Virus record (IMG/VR): IMGVR_UViG_3300034374_006200
Location: 1 to 21,010 of that record
Source: a virus
Length of the DNA stretch: 21,010 nucleotides
Strand: one strand, 5' to 3'
Positions 13,007-19,878 of the stretch are shown here, in pieces. Made by a program: the position numbers and the translations under genes. The stretch's first letter is position 1, and each line of letters starts with the position of its first letter. The notes beneath the pieces were generated by a model. That model did not search any database, was not told the DNA's origin, and worked only from the letters and a program-made list of their open reading frames with translations.

Positions 13007-13019
13007 TAATATAGTATAG
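13007..13019 (-). promoter_or_regulatory. Recurrent promoter element CTATACTATATTA
   Basis: Third exact copy of the 13-mer seen at 6742-6754 and 9754-9766, about 60 bases before the regulator start. No good -35 hexamer lies upstream, where a hairpin occupies the space. Either the element acts as an extended -10 or a phage factor reads it. Confidence 0.5.
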
Positions 13020-13046
13020 GCGGCAATATTTAAGAATACTACCGCC
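13019..13046 (-). terminator. Hairpin between the 13054-13539 gene and the regulator promoter
   Basis: Arms GGCGGTAGTATT and AATATTGCCGCC pair over 12 positions with two G-U pairs around a CTTA loop, seven bases past the stop at 13054. The following bases are AT-rich (TATACTATATT) rather than a T-run. It may be a terminator or processing site placed directly against the next promoter. Confidence 0.5.
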
Positions 13047-13053
13047 AATATTA

Positions 13054-13539
13054 TCAAACTACTGCAACAGCCTCCAGCCGTAAGCACATAGTGTCTATCG
13101 GATACCCGGCTTTCAAACGATGCCAGCCTTCACGGGTGCCAGTGATATGCCAATGTTTGATGTCTTCGATTTCTTTAACTTGACTATCACGGTCATGTAT
13201 CATTATACAGTTTCCGTCGCCCCACTCGATACCCCAAGCACAGCGAGCAGTCCACGGTTTATTGTGGTCAAAGATTGCTACGCCATTACCGTTGAACTCA
13301 TCGGGGTGGATAAGGGGATAACCAAGGTAATTTTCAAGGTCCGTGAATGAAGCTTCACCAAACCCGATTAAATTATGATAACACAAGTTAGTTATCAACT
13401 CAGCTTGGGTCATGAAGTCGTAGTCCATAACCATCTTTTTTACAGCGCCCATAACTTTCTCCTTTTTCTCTGGGTCCATCCACTGACGACGAGCAATACG
13501 AATGCTGTCGTCATCTTCAAAATCAAAATCTTGGGACAA
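13054..13539 (-). CDS. Acidic phage protein of unknown function (161 aa), TTG start
   Basis: Begins SQDFDFEDDDSIRIARRQW after a TTG start at 13539, which has GGAG six bases upstream. No ATG serves better without losing the acidic N-terminus. The middle holds ELITNLCYHNLIGFGEASF and the C-terminal half is rich in Trp and His (HWHITGTREGWHRLKAGYP). No domain is recognised. It overlaps the upstream gene by 17 bases. The hairpin at 13019-13046 follows. Confidence 0.65.
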   Translation of the reverse strand: MSQDFDFEDDDSIRIARRQWMDPEKKEKVMGAVKKMVMDYDFMTQAELITNLCYHNLIGFGEASFTDLENYLGYPLIHPDEFNGNGVAIFDHNKPWTARCAWGIEWGDGNCIMIHDRDSQVKEIEDIKHWHITGTREGWHRLKAGYPIDTMCLRLEAVAVV

Positions 13540-13708
13540 TATCCACTCCTTCTTTCTGCAGAGCTTTCATGTTAATGTATTGATTATACGCAATACTGAT
13601 TTCTTCATCGGTAGCGTCGCCCCAATGAAGGTTCTGCCAGATACGTCGGAGACTATGAACCTCCGACGTAACGTAGATCAGTCTAGGGTCAGGTTCACCT
13701 GAAAACAT
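13523..13708 (-). CDS. Small phage protein (61 aa)
   Basis: Starts MFSGEPDPRLIYVTSEVHSL at ATG 13708, six bases after the previous stop, with only a weak AGTAGA site. It contains IWQNLHWGDATDEEIS and no recognisable domain. The 17-base overlap with the TTG-start gene supports coupled expression. Confidence 0.55.
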   Translation of the reverse strand: MFSGEPDPRLIYVTSEVHSLRRIWQNLHWGDATDEEISIAYNQYINMKALQKEGVDIVPRF

Positions 13709-13714
13709 TTCTAC

Positions 13715-14014
13715 TTAGGCTACTCGCGCTTCTTGAGCAGCTACGTCGTAAAAAGCATTTTCATAATACTCTTTTAGACGGGTCTCATAGATATGAGCTT
13801 GGGTAATCCAGTCTTTAGCAGTATTCCGCCAAATAGAGGCTTGATTTAGATGAAACCAATATCTGCCCCGCTGAAATGGATTATAAGACCAGTCGTAAGA
13901 TCGTCTAATATTTCTAGCTTCTGAAATATATTCACGGTGGTACGCAACACATTTACCATACATCGTCATGGCATTAGCGAAACGCTGTAAGGTATAATCA
14001 AAATCGTATTTCAT
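13715..14014 (-). CDS. Small aromatic-rich phage protein (99 aa)
   Basis: Starts MKYDFDYTLQRFANAMTMYG, with many Tyr, Arg and Trp residues, and is predicted helical throughout (ASIWRNTAKDWITQAHIYET). Function unknown. The ribosome site (GAG) is weak, and it follows the 14042-14260 gene after a short gap. Confidence 0.6.
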   Translation of the reverse strand: MKYDFDYTLQRFANAMTMYGKCVAYHREYISEARNIRRSYDWSYNPFQRGRYWFHLNQASIWRNTAKDWITQAHIYETRLKEYYENAFYDVAAQEARVA

Positions 14015-14041
14015 AACATTCTCACTTTCTCAAAGTAGGCG

Positions 14042-14260
14042 TTAGTTCATTCGTTCGGGTAGCTCCTCGATAAAACCATTAACGATAAGAAACTCTCGGT
14101 AGAAGTCAACTGTTTCTTCTGGGTCGAGGACAGGCTCGAAACCTTGGCCAATGATAATAGCCGCAAGTATTGGGGCTTCTGGGGCTTCAGCTTCGTTCAG
14201 ACTAGACCACATGGCCATAGCAAACTCTGCGTTGATAGATACTTTTTCTTCTGTAGCCAT
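14042..14260 (-). CDS. Small acidic phage protein (72 aa)
   Basis: Starts MATEEKVSINAEFAMAMWSS at ATG 14260 with AAGGAG upstream, behind a good sigma70-like promoter. It is acidic (EAEAPEAPILAA, VLDPEETVDFY). No domain is recognised. Confidence 0.65.
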   Translation of the reverse strand: MATEEKVSINAEFAMAMWSSLNEAEAPEAPILAAIIIGQGFEPVLDPEETVDFYREFLIVNGFIEELPERMN

Positions 14261-14285
14261 TGAATGATCTCCTTACTAGGTACTA

Positions 14286-14313
14286 TTTATAATAGCCTAA
14301 AAAAGGTAGTCAA
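14286..14313 (-). promoter_or_regulatory. Sigma70-like promoter for the 14260-13054 genes
   Basis: TTGACT (14308-14313), 16 bases, then TATAAA (14286-14291) on the minus strand, about 26 bases before ATG 14260. Confidence 0.65.
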
Positions 14314-14334
14314 AAAATACCAAAAAGCTCCCGC

Positions 14335-14697
14335 TTAAAGCTCGTCTTCGTCAAACTTAATGTTACCTTCGAATATCGCTTGTTCAAGCTCTTCATCAGT
14401 TAGCTCACGATAATCTTTAAACATGTTCTTTTTCTTAACTTTCTTTACAGTTTTCTTTAACGGCGGTTTAGGTTTCACTATATCTTGAGGTGGCGCAGTT
14501 GGTACTGCTCCTCGCAACCGTTCTTCTGTTTTAAAGATATGACCGCATGTTTTGCATTTACGGCGGCGGAAATAATGTTCGCCTCTGTCTCTGCTTTCTA
14601 CAACTTCCGTTGTCTTCCAAAGATCAGCGTGGTTACACCTTTTGCGACGAGTAGTTTGATTCCGCGCCCCTTGTCCAGCCCCTTGTGCTTTCGGCAT
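14335..14697 (-). CDS. Zinc-ribbon protein resembling the NrdR N-terminus (120 aa)
   Basis: Residues 20-60 read as a zinc ribbon: RCNH, then VVESRDRGEHYFRRRKCKTCGHIFKTEE. The run of a Ser-Arg pair, three Arg, Cys-x-x-Cys-Gly and a Phe-(T/K)-T/x-Glu closely resembles the zinc ribbon of NrdR, the ribonucleotide-reductase repressor. The NrdR ATP-cone is absent and the first zinc pair is Cys-Asn-His rather than Cys-x-x-Cys. The C-terminal half is a Lys/Pro-rich linker (KPKPPLKKTVKKVKKK) and an acidic end. It overlaps the end of polA by 65 bases. The start at 14697 has AGGTG. It is probably a small nucleic-acid-binding protein. Confidence 0.65.
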   Translation of the reverse strand: MPKAQGAGQGARNQTTRRKRCNHADLWKTTEVVESRDRGEHYFRRRKCKTCGHIFKTEERLRGAVPTAPPQDIVKPKPPLKKTVKKVKKKNMFKDYRELTDEELEQAIFEGNIKFDEDEL

Positions 14698-16588
14698 GTT
14701 CTATCACCTTTTCTATTTCTTTTGCTTCACCCCAGTTTGGACCGAGATCAATGTCCACTTTAATCGGAACACGCATTTCTACGCAATGCTCCATAATATC
14801 TTTGATTTTAGATATTTCAGCATCGGAAGATACTGAGAAGTCTAATTCGTCATGTACTTGAATATGGGGTACAATACCTTCATCATAAAGCATCTTCATA
14901 GCCATCTTAGTCATGTCCGCCGCGCTACCTTGGATCAACTTATTCATAGCTTTATGAGTAAACGCTCTTTTGATTGCGTTACCATATTCTGTGTACGCTG
15001 TTTTATGATCCATGATTTTGCGTGTGCCAAACTGGGCTGGCTCCCACTTATCGAAGCGGCACCGCCGTCCTAACAGCGTTCTAATACTTCCTTGTTTTGA
15101 AGCCCTCTGTACTGCTCTCTCCGAAAGTTCTTTGACGAAAGGTACTCGGTCGTGATACTGAGCGAACAATTCTTTACCTTCTTCTAATGTAAGCCCGAGG
15201 CTTTCTGAAAGTTTAGTAACCCCCATCGAATAAAACAAACCAAGGTTGATGTTCTTAGCTTGCTTGCGCTCGATACCCGCCATGTCCGCCACGATCTGAT
15301 GGAAGTCGGCGTCTTCGTGTTGAAAGGCTTGTACGGCCTCCTCTGCGCCGCGTAGACCCATCATATCGGCGTAGTGTACCACGATCCGTGGTTCTTGTTG
15401 CGAGTAGTCAAAAGCTCCCCACTGGCACCCTTCTTCAGGGATAAATAATGAACGGATGGCTGTCCCTATCTCAGGGTCTCGGGCAGGAACCTGTTGAAGG
15501 TTAGGGTTTGAATAACTGAAACGTCCTGTAACCGTACCTCCGTTATCAGAACGTAAAGGATGTAACTCAGCATGAATGCGTCCATTTACTTGGTTCCCCA
15601 TAATCATTCCGTCAATGAATGTAGTTCTAGCTTTATTCATCTTACGAGCTTGAACGATTAACCGAGGCATTTCATGCGGGTGAGCTTCAAGCCAAGATTG
15701 TTGGAATGACGGAGATCCCAACTCTGTACGATTATATTCGAGGCCAAGGGTATCGAAAGCCTTTTGGATAGATGCGTTTGCCCAGACTTCAACTTCATCC
15801 CCGCATAGTGACTTTATGCGATGAAGGGCGTCCTCCTCCTTGGCTCTAAATTTCTTAGATAAAGTTTCTGCCTTTTCCAAATCTACTCGGACACCGCGCC
15901 AGCGCATTTCGATTAGTAGCGGCGTAAGCGAAGATTCAAGATCGAAGATCGACCATAAATCTTGCTTTGTCATTTCGGCTTTTTGCCACTCCCACAGCTT
16001 TAAGGTCAGTACCGCGTCTTGCTCAGCATACGGTCCTACAAACATAGGCGGTAGTTCATGAAGACCGCCTTTAGCATCAACGCTCCATGCTTCGGCGGCA
16101 TCGCGTAATAAACGCTCATCCTTCTTTTCTTGTAAGTATTCCCTACCGAGGGCGTTTAAAGCATAACTAAACCTATTTTCATCAATCAAGGGTGCGGCGA
16201 CCATTGTATCAATGATCTTGTTTTTAATCTCGATACCTTCTCTACGCATCCAGCCAATATCATAAGACGCGTTATGGCAAACTATAGATGCATTGCCACT
16301 GGTGATCTTTTTCATCCAGTTAAGAACAAGAGTTTTATCCAGATTGCCTCCGCTTCTATGTGCGATAGGAAGATACCCCGACCAGTCTTTAGTCGCGACT
16401 GCGAATCCAACAACAGTCCCGTCGTTTCTAGCCCAACCCGCTCCTTTTTCTTTAATGTTCGGGTCGTGGGTTTCTAAGTCGATACAAATCTCAGAAGCGG
16501 TACTAAGATCAGGTAAGTTTTCTGGAGGTGTCCAATCACTGTCCGGACTAAACAACGGTTGTTGCAAAGGTACGTCTTTTAAAGCCAT
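14633..16588 (-). CDS. polA: DNA polymerase I-like family A polymerase with 3'-5' exonuclease (651 aa)
   Basis: Replicative polymerase of the phage. The exonuclease domain has all three motifs: DLE at 37-39, NASYD with Asp110, and YAEQD with Tyr187/Asp191, so proofreading should be active. The polymerase domain has motif A FDYSQQEPR (Asp394), the O-helix Arg441/Lys445/Leu449/Tyr453, and motif C HDE at 579-581. There is no 5'-nuclease domain, as is normal for phage versions. Leu449 is equivalent to Phe762 of E. coli Pol I. Motif A has Gln-Glu-Pro where Ile-Glu-Leu is usual. ATG 16588 is chosen over the longer frame to 16666 because AAGGG lies six bases upstream and the protein then begins just before the exonuclease. 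A hairpin covers the ribosome site. Confidence 0.95.
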   Translation of the reverse strand: MALKDVPLQQPLFSPDSDWTPPENLPDLSTASEICIDLETHDPNIKEKGAGWARNDGTVVGFAVATKDWSGYLPIAHRSGGNLDKTLVLNWMKKITSGNASIVCHNASYDIGWMRREGIEIKNKIIDTMVAAPLIDENRFSYALNALGREYLQEKKDERLLRDAAEAWSVDAKGGLHELPPMFVGPYAEQDAVLTLKLWEWQKAEMTKQDLWSIFDLESSLTPLLIEMRWRGVRVDLEKAETLSKKFRAKEEDALHRIKSLCGDEVEVWANASIQKAFDTLGLEYNRTELGSPSFQQSWLEAHPHEMPRLIVQARKMNKARTTFIDGMIMGNQVNGRIHAELHPLRSDNGGTVTGRFSYSNPNLQQVPARDPEIGTAIRSLFIPEEGCQWGAFDYSQQEPRIVVHYADMMGLRGAEEAVQAFQHEDADFHQIVADMAGIERKQAKNINLGLFYSMGVTKLSESLGLTLEEGKELFAQYHDRVPFVKELSERAVQRASKQGSIRTLLGRRCRFDKWEPAQFGTRKIMDHKTAYTEYGNAIKRAFTHKAMNKLIQGSAADMTKMAMKMLYDEGIVPHIQVHDELDFSVSSDAEISKIKDIMEHCVEMRVPIKVDIDLGPNWGEAKEIEKVIEHAESTRGWTRGAESNYSSQKV

Positions 16589-16614
16589 GCTCTTCCCTTT
16601 CAGTTTGGAAGAGC
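16589..16614 (-). promoter_or_regulatory. Hairpin over the polA ribosome-binding site
   Basis: Perfect 8-pair stem GCTCTTCC/GGAAGAGC around a 10-base loop, ending directly against the polA ATG. The AAAGGG ribosome site spans the loop and the 3' arm, so folding would limit polA translation. An AT-rich AATAATAATATAG stretch precedes it. Confidence 0.6.
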
Positions 16615-16625
16615 TTACTATATTA

Positions 16626-17042
16626 TTATTCACCTTGTATAGTCCTGTCGCACATTTCAGCATCAATTAGAAAGAGATAGCGACGCAGGTCACGGATATC
16701 GTCTAAAATACCTTCGGGGCGCTGGTCTGCTTCCATAGCCGCGAAGATATCGTAACCATGTTCGTTAACCTGTTTTTCTAACCGATCCCATTTACGCGCC
16801 GCCATCATGAACGCGCCTATACCGCCGCGCTGTTTCCAGCTATCGCCATAGGACTGCTCGGCCTTATGGAGCTTATCCGCGTCCTCGATACCTAAACACA
16901 TAACCCTGTTTATAATCGCGCTATGAGGCTCGTCAGTAACGTAGTCTGCGCCCTCTAATAGCTTGCGCTTCATAAACTCCTCGTGACGCTCTTGCTCTAC
17001 ACGCTCTTGCTCTATTTCTTTCTTTGTAACCACTCTACACAT
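16626..17042 (-). CDS. Nmad1/DUF1599-like protein, possible nucleotide-modification partner (138 aa)
   Basis: The core SYGDSWKQRGG, then AARKWDRLE, then ILDDIRDLRRYLFLID (about residues 64-130) fits the all-helical Nmad1 (DUF1599) pattern. That family is related to MazG-type NTP pyrophosphatases and was proposed to be associated with nucleotide modification. The N-terminus is a charged helix (VTKKEIEQERVEQERHEEF). Start ATG 17042 has GGAG six bases upstream. The in-frame TTG at 17054 is less likely. It overlaps the hydroxymethylase/TS gene by 31 bases. It may act on nucleotide pools for the modified base or for polymerase supply. The family call is moderate and the function is inferred from context. 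Confidence 0.55.
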   Translation of the reverse strand: MCRVVTKKEIEQERVEQERHEEFMKRKLLEGADYVTDEPHSAIINRVMCLGIEDADKLHKAEQSYGDSWKQRGGIGAFMMAARKWDRLEKQVNEHGYDIFAAMEADQRPEGILDDIRDLRRYLFLIDAEMCDRTIQGE

Positions 17043-18010
17043 GCCTTTCTCCAATCTAAAGATTTTATTGTTTTAGCTAAGTCGATAGCATCGTTAAGCA
17101 TACCTTCTTTCCAAAGCCACCAGCTTTCGACCATAGGTACAGCTGTTCCTGCAAATATTCTATTTGAATACGAAGTCCCAAAAAAGTCGCCCTCATGAAG
17201 CCAGTCGAAGAATAAGCCTAGTTCAAGGTCGAAGGTCTCAGGATCAGTAACCAAGGCTTCGTTAGCTTCTATCTCGCCTGAATCATATGGGTCGATAGGT
17301 ACGCCTATTGGTAATTTCTTTTCCAGAGGATCCCAGACTTCTTTATAAACGTGAGCGTTGTTGCTAATCTGATAATAAGTACCCATGCGACAGCCAGACA
17401 TAGCGGCGACGTATTCGTGAACCATACTGAAGTGTACGGCGTTTGCACCGTAAGCCCCCCAGATAAGATCGTTAGACCTATTCGTTACAGTCATGTCAAG
17501 CACAACTTGGTCATTTATCGGAATAGCTTTGAAATAAACTTGGGTGTTACAGGGAACGTCCTTGGATGAAGAATCAAGGTCTTTAGTTGTATCCCACATT
17601 TGAAGAACGACTCGGCGGTCGTAAGGGTTGGCTTTCAAAAGTTTTACCGCAGTAGCTAGTTGGTCATTATCAAACCAGTTGCGCCAGCGATAACCGTAAG
17701 CACCATTAACGAGTACGCCATCGTCAGAAAAGTCTGCCATCTTTTTAGCAAACTCAGTTAAAGTCGCAAGATCGTTACGACCAGCGATCATCCACAGCCC
17801 TTCTACGAAATGAAAGAAAGGATTACAGTTACGCTCTGGGCTTAATAATACACGTTCATACGGCCTCTTATACGCAGTCACAAGAGGGTTACGAAACATT
17901 AAAACTGTTCCATTACGAGAAGGCATTTCAATTAGACCACCCCCACGCAAACTTAAAACAGCTATGTTAAAAGCCTCATTTACATTTCTTGCAGTTATTG
18001 TACCTGTCAC
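17012..18010 (-). CDS. Thymidylate synthase/pyrimidine hydroxymethylase family protein (332 aa), GTG start
   Basis: Transfers a one-carbon unit from folate to C5 of a pyrimidine nucleotide. Family landmarks are NPFFHFVEGLWMIAGRND with Glu70 (63-80), YGYRWR (105-110), RRVVLQMWD (132-140), the nucleophile Cys154 in DVPCNT, NRSND (177-181), GAYGANAVHF with Asn190, and NNAHVY (217-222). In classical ThyA the Cys is followed by His; here Asn follows. The PCN form and the GAYGANAVHF block fit the hydroxymethylase-like branch (MilA-type and phage enzymes). Asn190 sits where Asn selects dUMP in TS and Asp selects dCMP in T4 gp42, so dUMP is the likely substrate. The product could be dTMP or 5-hydroxymethyl-dUMP. 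GTG 18010 has GGGAGG and overlaps the previous stop (GTGA). Confidence 0.88.
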   Translation of the reverse strand: MTGTITARNVNEAFNIAVLSLRGGGLIEMPSRNGTVLMFRNPLVTAYKRPYERVLLSPERNCNPFFHFVEGLWMIAGRNDLATLTEFAKKMADFSDDGVLVNGAYGYRWRNWFDNDQLATAVKLLKANPYDRRVVLQMWDTTKDLDSSSKDVPCNTQVYFKAIPINDQVVLDMTVTNRSNDLIWGAYGANAVHFSMVHEYVAAMSGCRMGTYYQISNNAHVYKEVWDPLEKKLPIGVPIDPYDSGEIEANEALVTDPETFDLELGLFFDWLHEGDFFGTSYSNRIFAGTAVPMVESWWLWKEGMLNDAIDLAKTIKSLDWRKACVEWLQRKK

Positions 18011-18831
18011 GGGAACCTCCCTCTTGGTTTACCTTCGCCGTTACGAACTCGTTCATATTTATCAAACTCGCACAAGCTATGTTCTATATCTCGCATCTCT
18101 AATCTAGGAAAAGACTCATAGAAAAACATCGGAGATATTTTTAGCAGTTCTAACATCTCTTTATTAAAGTCATGCTTTCTGCTTTTAAAGTTCAAATCCC
18201 TGCCGTGTATACGATTGAGACCGCGCATTGCTCCGGGACCAGCGTTAGCCCAAGTATAAATGTCTTCAGCACGATTTAATAAATGTGTGTGACGCAAATC
18301 AGTAATTATTTCATATGACATGAACGCACCTAGGTACGGAAATTGCATAAGAACCTTCCAAGAGTCTTGTAGCGTACTACCAAGGATAAGTTCATAGATG
18401 TATCGGCGATCGTCCCAAACTTTATTTATACAGGATATCACCCCATCTACCTTATCTAAGCCATCAGGGGTTTTAATTATGTATCCACCTGTTACATACT
18501 TAGATTGCTTCTTGATTTCTAGTCTTGCTACTTCTGGCTCCCAATGGACATGAAGACCGTGATCAAGGAGGGTTTGACCAGTTTCGATTAAATTAAACCA
18601 GCGGAATATGATTGTTGCCATTAAAACACATTCTTCATCCTTTAATGGATCCCGCATATTTTTACGAAACCAAACCGTCGTTTTATCGTTTTCTCTGAAG
18701 GGGTTTGTAAAACGATAAGTCTTTAAGATCTCATCGTCCGTCCACATAGATTGAGGAAAGCCCATATTTCGTTTTTCGTAAATATGGTGTCTTTCCTTAA
18801 TCCACCAAAAGAACCTTTCCATAGGTTCCAT
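18007..18831 (-). CDS. aGPT-PPlase2/HMUDK_hel family protein, thymine hypermodification (274 aa)
   Basis: I recognise the helical family first described as alpha-glutamyl/putrescinyl thymine pyrophosphorylase 2, also listed as the helical domain of 5-hmdU DNA kinases. Signatures are YRFTNPFRENDKTT (39-52), the helix IIFRWFN (74-80), the middle VWDDRRYIYELIL, and WANAGPGAMRGLNRIHGR (194-211), a glycosylase-like hairpin. There is no P-loop, so it is not a complete kinase on its own. In phages with hypermodified thymine, members of this family act on activated 5-hydroxymethyl-dU in DNA. ATG 18831 is chosen: it forms TAATG with the methyltransferase stop and has GAGG, whereas the longer frame needs TTG 18852. 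The downstream hydroxymethylase starts in its stop codon. Confidence 0.78.
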   Translation of the reverse strand: MEPMERFFWWIKERHHIYEKRNMGFPQSMWTDDEILKTYRFTNPFRENDKTTVWFRKNMRDPLKDEECVLMATIIFRWFNLIETGQTLLDHGLHVHWEPEVARLEIKKQSKYVTGGYIIKTPDGLDKVDGVISCINKVWDDRRYIYELILGSTLQDSWKVLMQFPYLGAFMSYEIITDLRHTHLLNRAEDIYTWANAGPGAMRGLNRIHGRDLNFKSRKHDFNKEMLELLKISPMFFYESFPRLEMRDIEHSLCEFDKYERVRNGEGKPRGRFP

Positions 18832-19670
18832 TATTTTTTCCTCAAAATCCAATTACAGTTATTAGCTGTTTCCGGATAAGCGGTAGCCAAAATAACACGT
18901 TGCCAGTGCTTATCGAAACGACCTTTGATGTCGTCGATGACATGCTGTGGCCAACGAAGGTTAGCGGTGTGGTTACGCTTGAAATTATTCATTTGCGTAA
19001 ACGTCCCGTAATGCCTTTCGATTGTGTAGTATTTTTCGAGGAGGGTTTTGAGTTCTTCGTATCCCCATTCGTAGACGTGGTCTTTTGGGAGAATGTCGTT
19101 TGACCCATCATGGTTCGGCGTCGAGACATATGCAATGCCGCCCTGACGCAGTTTACGACACGATGCTTCGATCCATGGTTCAATGAACTCCCTCCCCATA
19201 TGCTCAATAACTTCAGTGGTCATAAAGACGTCTATTGACTCATCCTCAACAGGGGGTTCAGAGTCGGTAGTTAAATCTTGAAGAACAATGCGACCTTTAT
19301 TACCAGTCATAGTTTTAAACCACTGGTGCTGGTCTACAGGAAGATCGTCGTCTACCCACCAATCGTCCAAGCACGCAGGATCAATGTCCATACCTACATA
19401 GCTATTTACGATTTCTTCTTTCTTAGAAACGAAAGCCTTATACAGGTAACGAAGTGTCCAAACTTCACCGCAACCGATTTCTAGAATGTCAACAGGTCGA
19501 CCAAGTTCCTTGGCTCTGTCCATAATAAGTTGACCCATTTTACAAAAGCGGCTGATATGAGCCAGTTCATCTGGTCGCCAGTTAGCTAGCGTACCAGCCC
19601 CCGCAATGTCCATGCGGGTGTTTTTAGAGTTGTTCGCGTTTACCGCGAGTTTACGACGAATGGATGCCAT
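18831..19670 (-). CDS. Class I SAM-dependent methyltransferase (279 aa)
   Basis: Rossmann methyltransferase: motif I ILEIGCG (62-68), an acidic strand end YVGMDID (91-97), motif IV IDVFMTTEVIEH (146-157) and LRQGGIAYVSTPN in the post-IV strand. The D/NPPY motif of common DNA base N-methylases is absent, so a small-molecule or modified-base substrate is more likely than plain adenine or cytosine. The C-terminus (about 195-275) is an additional helical part rich in His and Trp. It is coupled by TAATG to the hypermodification gene, which hints at a role in finishing a modified thymine. This is not shown. Start ATG 19670 has GGAG. A structured leader lies upstream. Confidence 0.82.
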   Translation of the reverse strand: MASIRRKLAVNANNSKNTRMDIAGAGTLANWRPDELAHISRFCKMGQLIMDRAKELGRPVDILEIGCGEVWTLRYLYKAFVSKKEEIVNSYVGMDIDPACLDDWWVDDDLPVDQHQWFKTMTGNKGRIVLQDLTTDSEPPVEDESIDVFMTTEVIEHMGREFIEPWIEASCRKLRQGGIAYVSTPNHDGSNDILPKDHVYEWGYEELKTLLEKYYTIERHYGTFTQMNNFKRNHTANLRWPQHVIDDIKGRFDKHWQRVILATAYPETANNCNWILRKK

Positions 19671-19682
19671 TTATTTCTCCTT

Positions 19683-19870
19683 AAAGGGTGGTGGGGAGAG
19701 GTGTTTCGGATTGACCTCTCCCCATAGGGGTGGGGAAGGGAACGGCTACTCAGCTCGTTCTTTGCAGAAGGGAATTTTACCAGACCCCTCCCCGAAGAAG
19801 GAACGATTTCTGTGTGAAGTTCATACACGGCGTAGCCGTAGTAACCCCTTTGCCAATCGCTCCTCCTGCA
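19683..19870 (-). promoter_or_regulatory. Structured leader before the methyltransferase/hypermodification genes
   Basis: About 200 bases without a credible gene. It holds a perfect 10-pair stem GGGGAGAGGT/ACCTCTCCCC (19693-19702 with 19714-19723), a second long-range pair between GGGGTGGGG (about 19727-19735) and CCCCTCCCC (about 19785-19793) with one mismatch, and a small ACGGC/GCCGT hairpin (about 19827-19839). No T-run follows on either strand, so it is not a standard terminator. It ends about ten bases before the ribosome site of the methyltransferase. It could be a regulatory leader or an interspersed palindromic repeat. Confidence 0.5.
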
Positions 19871-19878
19871 CTATGAGA

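Noticed and set aside
19640-19828. Minus-strand 62-aa frame over the leader (MYELHTEIVPSS...)
   Set aside because: No ribosome site, overlap with the start of the methyltransferase gene, and text dominated by the palindromic GC-rich repeats.
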